Positions 37,230 to 45,880 of a stretch of 64,000 nt of DNA are shown piece after piece. The notes beneath the pieces are model-generated. The model was given only the letters and a program-made list of their open reading frames with translations, was not told where the DNA came from and did no database searches. Position 1 is the stretch's first letter. Each line of letters opens with the position of its first letter. Position numbers and translations under genes: made by a program. Source of the stretch: Mucilaginibacter celer (GTDB lineage: Bacteria > Bacteroidota > Bacteroidia > Sphingobacteriales > Sphingobacteriaceae); contig NZ_CP032869.1 in assembly GCF_003576455.2 (NCBI RefSeq), forward strand, positions 682,001 to 746,000, written 5' to 3'.

Positions 37230-38816
37230 TTAAATCAGTGTAAATCCCCTTTCGTCATTTTGAGCTGGCTTCTGATATATTTTTACAACCAAAAGCACCA
37301 TGATAAATAAACAGGCCAGGACAATGATCATTCCGAACGTTTCCTTGACAGTTACCAGGGCGGCCTGGGTTTGAAAGTTGTTGAATACTATCTTAAGTTC
37401 CGTATTTAAAGCCTGATCAGAAGCTTGTCCGTTACTTTGTGCCTGGTGGTAAGCCGGGTTATACGCAGCAACGTATAACGGGTCTGCCTGTTCGGTTTTT
37501 GAAGCCAGCAGGTTAATATTGTGGATCAATCGGTGATAATAAAAGTACGATAAATAGGCTGTCCAGACCGCAGGTCCTATAAATACCCTGATACCCAGGT
37601 AAAATACCGTGACAGAAAAGAATTCGAGGAAAGGGAGGCCGTTGGCTACATAAATCCCCACCGCCATGTAAGATAACAAGGTAGCCGCCCCCCGGAATAC
37701 CATGGGCAGGTAAAAGTCACGGGACGTAGCATTAAGTGTTGTTAAAAAATACAGCTGGATGAAAGATATCGTGTAGCAGAAAACAATGAACACGATCATA
37801 AACCGGAAACTTGCAAAGTTCCTGTAATAAAGGTATCCTATGGCAGTTGCAATCATAAAGCCGGGGATCATATACATGTTTATTCGTGTGATTTCGACAG
37901 CATTGCCCTTTAAAATAATATTCATCATATTATTTTGGACGCTGCTTGCAGCGAAAAAAAGACTGAGGATGAACATGGTTATTAATCCCAGGCGTACATT
38001 CTTATAGCGAAGGACGTGGAAGTTAAGCAGCGGCTGACGGACGATATAGGTTCTGCTGAGCAGTAAGGTCAGCGTGAGCAGGCAAGTAATTGTTCCGAAA
38101 ATAATTTTCGGGGAGTTCAGCCAGTCCTCGGTCAGACCGTAGGACAGTACATAGTCGAGTAACAGCATACTGATGATCATCAGTACAAGGCCCAGCCAGT
38201 CGAAGTTATACAGCGGGATTTTTTCTCCCGGGAAATCCGGGTGAACAAATATCAAGACAAGCACAATTCCGCCAAGAAGCGGGATCATCAGAAAGAAATG
38301 ACCGAACTGCCAGTTAATGTGATCGGCCATATAAGCCATGAACATCGTTGTTAATTGAGCAGCAATGAGCGTAACCGGGTAGTAAACGGCGTACAGGCGA
38401 TATCGTTCTCCCTTGGGCATCAATATGGGTATCAGCGTTGCGAAAACTTCCAGGAGGCCCAATATTTTAAGAAACCCGGCTATGAATGATGCCATTACGA
38501 GGATCAGTGGCTGATCGGTATTGCCGATGATCAGGTTGAGAATGATCAAACCTGAAAAAACACCAAGCAACAGGTTTTTGCTGGTGATGATCTGTTTAAA
38601 GCTCAGAACGAAGGGCACACCGGCGATAAGGCCGATCGTATGGGCGTATGAAGCCATCGTGATGTCGGCCGGAATAGCGCTCAGGCTGCCGGTCATATAG
38701 CCGGCGACGTTGCCGATAATGCCCGAAGTGAAACCCAATGGGATCAGCAGAAGCACCAGCAGTAGCAAATGCAGTTCTTTTCGTACCCATTCGAAAAAAA
38801 TTTTGTTTTCAAACAT
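37230..38816 (-). CDS. MFS transporter of an Emr-type tripartite pump
   Basis: A 528-residue membrane protein with about 14 helices, related to the DHA2/EmrB group but clearly diverged: motif A is degenerate and the second half has a long non-hydrophobic loop (about 450-485). It begins 9 bp after the adaptor gene and is the last gene of an outer-membrane factor/adaptor/transporter operon. It should provide the inner-membrane, proton-driven component. The substrate is not predictable. Confidence 0.85.
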   Translation of the reverse strand: MFENKIFFEWVRKELHLLLLVLLLIPLGFTSGIIGNVAGYMTGSLSAIPADITMASYAHTIGLIAGVPFVLSFKQIITSKNLLLGVFSGLIILNLIIGNTDQPLILVMASFIAGFLKILGLLEVFATLIPILMPKGERYRLYAVYYPVTLIAAQLTTMFMAYMADHINWQFGHFFLMIPLLGGIVLVLIFVHPDFPGEKIPLYNFDWLGLVLMIISMLLLDYVLSYGLTEDWLNSPKIIFGTITCLLTLTLLLSRTYIVRQPLLNFHVLRYKNVRLGLITMFILSLFFAASSVQNNMMNIILKGNAVEITRINMYMIPGFMIATAIGYLYYRNFASFRFMIVFIVFCYTISFIQLYFLTTLNATSRDFYLPMVFRGAATLLSYMAVGIYVANGLPFLEFFSVTVFYLGIRVFIGPAVWTAYLSYFYYHRLIHNINLLASKTEQADPLYVAAYNPAYHQAQSNGQASDQALNTELKIVFNNFQTQAALVTVKETFGMIIVLACLFIMVLLVVKIYQKPAQNDERGFTLI

Positions 38817-38825
38817 ATCTTTCGG

Positions 38826-39926
38826 TCATTTGATCAGTTCGACTTCTGCATTCATCCCCGTTTTTAGCAGCGCGACTGACTCCGGTTTATTATCGGCGGA
38901 TAGTTTTATTTTGACGGGAAAACGTTGCTGCACCTTAACGAAATTCCCGGTCGAGTTATCCGTTGGAACGGTGGAAAAACGGCTTCCCGTCGCTTCGGAG
39001 ACAGAAAATATTTCTCCTTCATACAGCTTGCCACTGACGGCATCAACCTTTATATTTACTTTCTGGCCAATCCTCAGATAACCCAGCTGCGCTTCCGTAT
39101 AATTGGCGGTTACCCATTTTTCATCTCCCCTTACAATACTCACCAATGTCTGGCCGGGTTGGACCAGCTGCCCTTCTTCGATGGTTTTTCGGCCGACAAC
39201 GCCATCATATGGGGCTGTGATGATGGTGTAGGAAAGATTTAATTTGGTGTACTCGAGTGCCGCCCGCGCCTTAGCTATAGCTGCATCAGCAACGGTTAAG
39301 CGTTTCTGCGATTCATCGGTCGTCAGGCGCGCGCTTTGCCTGGCGTGTTTCAAAGCTGTATATTTTGCCTTTAAGGCATCACGTTCGGCTTTGATCTGAT
39401 CGAATTGAAATTGAGTGACCACATCATCAGCAACCAGGCTTGCATATCTTTTATAGTTCGCTTCAGCATTGTCCAGCCTTGCTTTAATCTCCGATATGTT
39501 CGCGGTCGAAATATCAATGCCATTGCGGGCAACATCTTCCGAGGAATTAACCACTAACCGTCCGGCTTGTGCATCCATAAGCACCGCTGCTGCCTGATCG
39601 ACCAGGATCTGATATTCCCGGTTGTCGATGATGACCAGCGTATCTCCCCTTTTAACCCGCTGGTGCTCTGTAAATCTGATGTCCCTGATGTATCCTGTGA
39701 TCCTGGTGTTGATCGGATTGATGTAGGCTTCCACCTGGGCGTCGTCTGTAAAAACGGATTTATCCAGATGGAAATAGGTAACAGCAGCCCAGGCCAGCGC
39801 GGCGAAGACGATCAGAAACGAGACAACGTTGAACAAGATGATCCTGTGCTTGCGTTTTCTTTCTTTTGCCAGTTCGGTAGCCGTTAATTTTTCCGGCGAT
39901 ACTTGCTGATTCACGGAATTTTCCAT
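38826..39926 (-). CDS. Periplasmic adaptor (HlyD/EmrA family)
   Basis: A 366-residue membrane-fusion protein. A single transmembrane helix (about 29-50) follows a charged cytoplasmic N-terminus. A biotinyl-lipoyl-like half motif lies around GYIRDIRFTEHQRVKRGDTL, then a long alpha-helical hairpin (about 100-215), the second lipoyl half (APYDGVVGRKTIEEGQLV) and a beta-barrel domain. It would bridge the MFS pump at 37230 and the outer-membrane channel at 39948, with gaps of 9 and 21 bp. Confidence 0.92.
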   Translation of the reverse strand: MENSVNQQVSPEKLTATELAKERKRKHRIILFNVVSFLIVFAALAWAAVTYFHLDKSVFTDDAQVEAYINPINTRITGYIRDIRFTEHQRVKRGDTLVIIDNREYQILVDQAAAVLMDAQAGRLVVNSSEDVARNGIDISTANISEIKARLDNAEANYKRYASLVADDVVTQFQFDQIKAERDALKAKYTALKHARQSARLTTDESQKRLTVADAAIAKARAALEYTKLNLSYTIITAPYDGVVGRKTIEEGQLVQPGQTLVSIVRGDEKWVTANYTEAQLGYLRIGQKVNIKVDAVSGKLYEGEIFSVSEATGSRFSTVPTDNSTGNFVKVQQRFPVKIKLSADNKPESVALLKTGMNAEVELIK

Positions 39927-39947
39927 GTATATGAAAATTAGACGTTA

Positions 39948-41255
39948 TTAAAAATTACCAGCGGCTTTTTGAAGCCTGAACCACTGGTTGATGATATTTA
40001 TTTTCTCGTTATTCAATCGAAGTTCCGCAGATAGTTTTGCCGTACTCGCATCCAGCATATCCGTAACCTGTGCCAGCTGGTTGATATATTTCTTTTCTAC
40101 GACCCGGAAATTATCGTTGGCGAGATCCAGGCTTTTACTTAAAGTAACCGCACGTTCTCTAGCCTCCTGGTATCGCGTGAATGCGGTGGTAACCTCTATT
40201 TCTGCCTGCTGTTCCCGGTAGGCAGTTTGCGCTTTTTGTTGTTCCTGTTCAAGTCTCGCAAGCTTAATGCGGTCCCTGGCATGATAGATCGAGGAAATAT
40301 TATATTTGAGTTTAAAGCCTGCCTGGTATGCGTTGTAGTAGATATTTAAAGGCTCAAGCGTATTGAGAAAAGGGCGCTGTAAGGCGTCTCCCGCATAAAC
40401 TGACAGCTCGGGGAGTCGTGCCGCTTTTTCAATGGCCACATTTTTACCGGCAATTTGTTCACTTATACGGCTGGACTGGATAGCCGGCTGGTTCTTTTGA
40501 GCCAGAGCGCTGTAATCAGTAAGCGTGCTGACGGATATCGGCTGGGAAGTAAGCGTGGTGTCCGGCAAGATCCTGGTGCGCTCCGGCAGGCCGAGCACTA
40601 CCTGGAGTTCTTTATTCAGAATTGTGATGTTGTTCTCTACTTGTTGGAGGTCAAGCTGGAAATCTGACAGGAGCAGTTCGTTTCTGATAATATCATTTTG
40701 TGTAACCAGGCCCTGCCGCTTCAGTTTATTAAGATCATCGAGCCTCTTTTTTGCCAGGCGGATATTTTCCCGGTAAATAAGACGGTTATTGTATTGTTGA
40801 AAAAGTTCAAGATACCTGCCTAATAAAAGGAGTTTAATATCTTGCCGGTCTTTTTCGTAGTTCAGAGCGGCAAGTTGTTCGCCCAGCTCACCCTTTTTTA
40901 TATTAAGACGGATACTGCCCCCTTTGTATAAAGTCTCACTGGCACCCAAAAAATAATTGTTGACAAAATGAGGGGTCTCAACATTGGCATACCAGGAAAA
41001 GTTGGGATTCAGGATCGTGATTGTACTTAGATAACCTGCCTCCGCCGAGGTTTCAATATCGGGCAACTTTTGTGACCTGGCAATTTCTGTCCGGGCCTCA
41101 TTGATACCCACGTTTTGCTTCGAGGCCTGTAGTTGACGGCTGTTTACTTCTGTCAACTGGAATAATTCAGTTAAGGGGAGCACTTTAACAACGGTGTCCT
41201 GGGCGATAACCCGGTTAAAGCATACTATCAGTCCTATTGCCAAAAGTTTTTTCAT
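39948..41255 (-). CDS. TolC-like outer-membrane efflux protein
   Basis: A 435-residue OEP-family protein with a signal peptide (LLAIGLIVCFNRVIA) and the two long coiled-coil repeats typical of TolC-type channels. It is the first gene of the Emr-type operon. A sigma-54-like promoter with an upstream site lies at 41538-41621, leaving a leader of about 270 nt, so the whole pump may be in the regulon. Confidence 0.9.
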   Translation of the reverse strand: MKKLLAIGLIVCFNRVIAQDTVVKVLPLTELFQLTEVNSRQLQASKQNVGINEARTEIARSQKLPDIETSAEAGYLSTITILNPNFSWYANVETPHFVNNYFLGASETLYKGGSIRLNIKKGELGEQLAALNYEKDRQDIKLLLLGRYLELFQQYNNRLIYRENIRLAKKRLDDLNKLKRQGLVTQNDIIRNELLLSDFQLDLQQVENNITILNKELQVVLGLPERTRILPDTTLTSQPISVSTLTDYSALAQKNQPAIQSSRISEQIAGKNVAIEKAARLPELSVYAGDALQRPFLNTLEPLNIYYNAYQAGFKLKYNISSIYHARDRIKLARLEQEQQKAQTAYREQQAEIEVTTAFTRYQEARERAVTLSKSLDLANDNFRVVEKKYINQLAQVTDMLDASTAKLSAELRLNNEKINIINQWFRLQKAAGNF

Positions 41256-41296
41256 TGTAGCTGTTCTTTGGAAGGGTGAGACTCAGACCCTGATAA

Positions 41297-41626
41297 TCAA
41301 TAATGGTGTTTTGAATGTTCCAGCATATAATTCGGTAACATGATCAGTCCCGAGCCAAACCTTTCATTCAGGATCAGCGCGTGGCGGAGTACTTCCCCTG
41401 AATGGGTGGAAAAGGCTCTGGGGCACAAAATAGTTGTATATGGCATATATCTCAATGGTGCTAATGGTAATGTCCAGTTGAACACAGGGCCCGTCTGCTC
41501 TATCCCATCCAGCCTGATGTTCAATGACTGACCAGTTTCCATTATAATGCCATCGTTTAACCGGCTGATAGCCAGTTTGGAAGTCGAAAACAGGAGAAGG
41601 GGTTGTTGCTTTATTTCGTATTTCAA
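41297..41626 (-). other. Uncertain ORF overlapping the promoter of the Emr-type operon
   Basis: A 109-codon frame that opens only with TTG and overlaps another minus-strand frame at 41364-41687. The C-terminal reading (HALILNERFGSGLIMLP) looks protein-like, but no family is recognised. The sigma-54-like element at 41538-41553 lies inside it. It may be a decayed gene whose remains now form the leader of the efflux operon. Confidence 0.25.
41538..41621 (-). promoter_or_regulatory. Sigma-54-like promoter with upstream site (Emr-type operon)
   Basis: TGGCATT-ATAA-TGGAA reads from 41553 to 41538; the -24 is good and the -12 has GA for GC. The site (ATAC-GAAATAAA-GCAA in transcription sense, 41606-41621) is 64 bp away. 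A weak distal core is at 41640-41647. Confidence 0.5.
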
Positions 41627-41760
41627 CCGGCTGGGATACCAAATACGGTAATGGAAATAAATTATTGCAGCCTGCTGTGCATAACATATGTTTACAGGAA
41701 CTTGAATAATCTATATGTCGTCAAACATATTTAATATTTCCGAAGGGTTTGTCGAAGTAG

Positions 41761-41869
41761 CGATTTGCCACGCCTATTGGTTTTGCTTTCCACGCAATTA
41801 GCGGCTGCTTCGCTGACGGGGTATATATTGGAAAACCAGGGCTATATGCTTGATGCATCAGGAAGTTAA
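41761..41869 (+). pseudogene. Possible remnant of a receiver-domain gene
   Basis: The plus-strand reading around LLVLLSTQLAAASL and YILENQGYMLDASGS, ending in TAA at 41867, aligns without gaps to the first 30 residues of the receiver domains here (ILIVEDEF, then a KILEKAGYEI-like segment). The acidic pair is missing and nothing of the rest follows. The remainder of 41700-42109 is AT-rich and shows no gene. Confidence 0.25.
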
Positions 41870-42109
41870 AAAGTAAAGATCTAACAGAATCCTTATTTAG
41901 ATGTAACTTAATTCATCTCTCGAATTAAATATTATGGCTTAGGTTTGTTTTAACAAAATTTAGTGCGGAAATCCAGTTACCTATCTTTACTGATCAGCGG
42001 TTACTTTGACCGTGTTAAAGAAAGCATATTTGATTTTTAGTGGAAAATGCAGATATGCCGTTACGGTATAATCATGTATCAAAATTGATGATCTAATAAG
42101 ATAAAACGA

Positions 42110-44041
42110 CTAATAGGTATGTTTCCAGTATATTTTGAGCTTTTTCATTTTTAGGCTCAAAGAAGAAGGGGGAAGACCGAGGATCTCCGCCGCGCCGCCT
42201 TTTCCGTTGATTTTTCCGTTACAGCTTTTCAGAACCTTTAGGATATGGTTGCGTTGTATCTCTTCATAGGTTTCCAGGGGTTGGATGGTACTTTTCTGTT
42301 CATCCTTGTTGTTGTCAACAGGCAGTGTAAATGATCGGATCTCGCTTTCAGGTGTCGTCAGAATCGTCCGCTCAACGACCGATCGCAGTTCTCTGATGTT
42401 GCCGGGCCATTCGTATTGCGCCAATTGTTGAATCGCATCCGGGCTTACTGTTTTACGGGGCAGGCGGTGGTCCGTTGCTAACTGATCAAGGAAATGGAGT
42501 ACGAGTTCGGGAAGGTCCGCTTTCCGGTCACGTAACGTCGGCAATTCTATAGGGAATACATTAATCCGGAAATACAAATCAGGTCTGAAACGTTTTGCCC
42601 TCACTTCTGAGCCCAGATTTTTGTTGGTGGCAACAATGACACGTACGTCGATTTTTATAGTCGTTCTGCCACCAATGTGTTGAATCTCTTTTTCCTGCAA
42701 AGCCCGCAGTAGTTTACTCTGCAGGGAAATGGGAAGGTCACCGATCTCGTCAAGAAAAATGGTTCCTCCCTGCGCTTTTTCAAACCATCCGATTCTTCTT
42801 TCCACAGCTCCCGAAAACGCCCCCCTTTCGTATCCGAAAAGCTCGGATTCGATCAGACTTTCAGGGATGGCCGCGCAATTTATTTTGACAAGCGGTTGCC
42901 GGTTCCGGGGAGATAACGAATGGATCGCTTCGACCAGGGCTTCCTTCCCGGTTCCTGTTTCACCGGTTATAAGTACTGTGGTGTCAAAAGGTGCAACCCG
43001 GATAATCTGATCTTGAACCAGCAACAGAGCAGGGCTTTTTCCAACGATGTTTTTAAATACCTCCGGCGGAGGTATTTGCAGGACCGGATGATTTGTGCGG
43101 TGTCGCTGACCGTTTGCGGAATCCCTATCCCTGATCCATTTGATTGCCCGGATCATGAACGGTTGCGCCAGTTTTAACAGCTCGGCCTGGTCTTCGGTAA
43201 ATGGCCCGCTCTGGGTGCTGAAAAAACCTACTGACGCATAAAGCCTTTTCTCCTCAATGACGGGCACTGTCATGCTGGAATTGATACAGTAAAATTCACG
43301 TAGCCTTCGTGCGAAAAGAAATTGGTTACAGCCCGCATCAAATTCAGGTCCGTTTTCAACATAAATACCCTTATATCCCAGCATCCGGTCGCGGTATGAG
43401 CGCAAATCAACGTTCTTCAGCTCTGCCTTCTGGATATACGAAATATGGTCTTTGCGGCGATAGGTGTTTAATCCAAGTCTTTCAAAGGCATATACCGATT
43501 CCTTGCCGCCATCCATCAAATCCATATTAATAATGATATTGTCAAATTGAATGAAGGGCTGAAATGCTTTGATCATCCATAACAATTTCTGTTCTTCATC
43601 GCCGGGACAATCCAGTACGCCGATCAGTAGTTCGTTAAGCCATCGGCTGAGTTTGTCCTGGAAATTTTTATCATGCTGTTGACGGAACAAACCTATCTCA
43701 ACAGCACTGATGACGTCGTGACTCCGGACTGGCCGGTTAATGATGCCGTAGATATGCGGCAGTTTAGCAGACTCCAGCGTTTCCCGGGTAGCATTTGGCA
43801 AAATCAGAACCACCGCGATAGCTTGCTCCCTGCAAAGACGGGCTAGTGAGGGGCCTCCCGGCGCTGTATATAGAGAAAGCGGAAGGATGATCAGTTCCGG
43901 TTTTTGTTTTTCCAGTAAATCCTGTGCAGCGCCGGCCGAAGTGACGGTTCCCGTAACATGAAACCCTGCACGCAACAGTATAGCCTGCAGTTTATTGGCC
44001 TCGGCCGTCAGGTCGTCAAGGATCAGCACGCTTTTATTCAT
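42110..44041 (-). CDS. Sigma-54 enhancer-binding protein with a dead receiver domain
   Basis: A 643-residue protein from the ATG at 44041, chosen because it aligns MNKSVLILDD with the starts of its paralogs; the frame stays open upstream to 44134. The receiver fold is recognisable without gaps against the protein at 11523, but the key residues are gone: Asp54 is Pro, Ser81 is Leu and Lys103 is Arg, while the acidic Asp9/Asp10 remain. It cannot be phosphorylated in the usual way. A GAF-like middle follows. The AAA+ domain is intact with Walker A GETGTGKE (360-367), loop GAFSGA (407-412), Walker B Asp431/Glu432, and a Fis-type helix-turn-helix (GGAAEILGLPPSSLSLKM). It may be constitutive, or controlled by the GAF region or by protein binding. 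Confidence 0.9.
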   Translation of the reverse strand: MNKSVLILDDLTAEANKLQAILLRAGFHVTGTVTSAGAAQDLLEKQKPELIILPLSLYTAPGGPSLARLCREQAIAVVLILPNATRETLESAKLPHIYGIINRPVRSHDVISAVEIGLFRQQHDKNFQDKLSRWLNELLIGVLDCPGDEEQKLLWMIKAFQPFIQFDNIIINMDLMDGGKESVYAFERLGLNTYRRKDHISYIQKAELKNVDLRSYRDRMLGYKGIYVENGPEFDAGCNQFLFARRLREFYCINSSMTVPVIEEKRLYASVGFFSTQSGPFTEDQAELLKLAQPFMIRAIKWIRDRDSANGQRHRTNHPVLQIPPPEVFKNIVGKSPALLLVQDQIIRVAPFDTTVLITGETGTGKEALVEAIHSLSPRNRQPLVKINCAAIPESLIESELFGYERGAFSGAVERRIGWFEKAQGGTIFLDEIGDLPISLQSKLLRALQEKEIQHIGGRTTIKIDVRVIVATNKNLGSEVRAKRFRPDLYFRINVFPIELPTLRDRKADLPELVLHFLDQLATDHRLPRKTVSPDAIQQLAQYEWPGNIRELRSVVERTILTTPESEIRSFTLPVDNNKDEQKSTIQPLETYEEIQRNHILKVLKSCNGKINGKGGAAEILGLPPSSLSLKMKKLKIYWKHTY

Positions 44042-44438
44042 ATTTAACTTGGGCGGCATCTGGAAACCGGAATTCATAGCCGTGGTAAATATAAACACAT
44101 TCACCTGAAAAAAAGCGTGCCAGCCAGAAATCAAGATAAAACCCTGTTATGAGGTATAAATGAACCTTTGGGCGGATTGCCGGATATTGGTAAACAGCTT
44201 GATAGACTGCCGGCGGCATTCAGAAGCCCGAGAGCCGTACAGATTATAAAAGCATTCTTTTTTACGGCTTAAGGGGGGATGTGTTACCGATTTCCCGGAG
44301 TAAGTCAGAGGGGAATTGCGGATAAAGCAAAATAGAGCAAGTGAAATAGTTCGATGGAACCATTGGCCCGGTTAGAAATGAATAGCCACCTTATCATGGT
44401 TTTTTATCTGCTCGATACCATGGTCAAAATAGTTGTTT

Positions 44439-44521
44439 TATGAAATAAGGTCAAATCTTGATTTCTTTAATATGACATATCTCTGGTAACCAGTTATTTG
44501 CGAATAGGCACGAATTTGGTA
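44439..44521 (+). promoter_or_regulatory. Sigma-54-like promoter with upstream site (small membrane protein)
   Basis: Site TTAT-GAAATAAG-GTCA (44439-44454) and AGGCACG-AATT-TGGTA (44506-44521) are 63 bp apart core to -24. The rest of the 44042-44594 gap shows no other gene. Confidence 0.5.
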
Positions 44522-44594
44522 AATGTATCTCACCGGATTGTTTACTATTGAAATGAAACGATCCCGCATATGAAAGTTGAATCCCGGATATAGT

Positions 44595-44813
44595 ATGGAA
44601 CACTTAACCTCCTGTTTTGAAATTTGGTTGGGCATTGTAGCCAGTGTAAGGACAGCTGGTGAAGGCTTGTCTAAAAATGCCTCGCAGTTCTTTCTGTCTT
44701 TTGTAGAAGGAGTGATCCTTTTCATAGTTTTAATGATGCTACTCGTATTGTCGAGGCTGATGCGCGGCAACCGGAGACGTATTAACCCAGAAGAACAGGC
44801 CGTCGGTCTGTGA
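44595..44813 (+). CDS. Small single-pass membrane protein
   Basis: A 72-residue ORF from the ATG at 44595 with one strong hydrophobic helix (FVEGVILFIVLMMLLVLSRL) followed by a basic tail (MRGNRRR), which predicts the C-terminus in the cytoplasm. I do not recognise the family. Its reality is supported by a sigma-54-like promoter and upstream site at the standard distance. Location beside the degenerate kinase pair and the pseudo-receiver regulator makes a signalling accessory role conceivable. Confidence 0.5.
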   Translation: MEHLTSCFEIWLGIVASVRTAGEGLSKNASQFFLSFVEGVILFIVLMMLLVLSRLMRGNRRRINPEEQAVGL

Positions 44814-45073
44814 TAACTGATGTGATCAAGAAATGGAAAACCGTTGCCGTATTCTATTTTGCGATTTAATAAATCGCGTACCGCGCTCTTCCGGTTACTG
44901 TAGCTTTACATCAAATTTTACAAGGGTTTGGACAACGCTGGTTTCATTGAAATTCCGGTATCTGAAGAAATGACAATCATGAGTACTGCCTTACAGCCGG
45001 GTTGATCAGCATCTCCGTCGACGATAGGAGTTTGAGGTGTTATGGAAATAAACAAAGACGGAAATAATTTGCA

Positions 45074-45333
45074 ATGCTTGCTATACCAAGCTTGCAGATC
45101 CGGTTATTTAGCCTAAAACAAATACGCTTACTGAACACCTTACGTGGTTGTTTTACCGGGGTGCATGAGCGGATAAAAAAGTTACCGGAGCTTGATGAAG
45201 GGCAGCCGCTGCGCTGCACGAAGCGATCCTGACGGGAGTTCGTGAAAAAACTTATCGTGATGAATACGCTGTTCTGCAGAACCGGACGGATCAGCTTAGC
45301 TATCATTTGGGACAGCCGATTTTCCTTTATTGA
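45074..45333 (+). pseudogene. Possible frameshifted small gene of unknown family
   Basis: Two overlapping plus-strand frames give a plausible continuous protein: a 52-codon part starting at an ATG (45074) with FTGVHERIKKLPELDEGQPL, then, one frame over, LHEAILTGVREKTYRDEYAV to a TGA at 45331. A single frameshift near 45208 would join them. No family is recognised. The remaining 44814-45724 bases hold nothing else I can support. Confidence 0.3.
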
Positions 45334-45724
45334 GCCGAAGGCATTAAATTATTGTAGCCTGGACCCTAAACTCTGCATATTAAGTGGTTCGTCTACCATT
45401 TAACAAGAAATAGGATATTGGTTTCCCTGAACGATAGACTTTTCTGGTATTTGAATTTTGATAGTAAGCACATTTTTGATAGCAAAATGCCCGGGTACGC
45501 TAAGCCTGCGTTAGAGACAGCCGGATTGCAATGAAATTCCGGCTGGCTCGTTTGGCTACCGTTATTTACCGTTTGGTTTACGGTGTTTGAAAATATGATT
45601 TATCTATATTAAGATTTGTGCCCGGAGTTAGGGATAGCTGAACTTTATATTAAATGAACAATAAAAACAGAAAGAATGCACAATTTTTTTTCCTCATGCT
45701 TTTTTGGGTTTTTGATTTCGTTTA

Positions 45725-45809
45725 ATTACGATATATCGTAATGTAAAAGATTTGTTATTGATTTAACTTATTGGTTTATAGTTGATTGTTTTGTGGTATG
45801 GGTTTGGCA
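45725..45809 (+). promoter_or_regulatory. Sigma-54-like promoter with an 18-bp perfect palindrome (split-kinase operon)
   Basis: ATTACGATATATCGTAAT (45725-45742) is a perfect palindrome containing TTAC-GATATATC-GTAA. TGGTATG-GGTT-TGGCA (45794-45809) has correctly spaced GG and GC, 64 bp from the core. It is probably the best single site for defining the binding protein. Confidence 0.72.
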
Positions 45810-45880
45810 AAAGCACTCCGAAGCTGTTGTGGAAAATGTATCTCGTAATATTTTTCAAAGACCCGGCGCTTCCGTAAGTC

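Noticed and set aside
44107..44122. TGGCACG-CTTT-TTTTC upstream of the 42110 gene as another sigma-54 promoter
   Set aside because: The -24 half is perfect but there is no G or GC at -12, and no enhancer-like core lies about 64 bp upstream.
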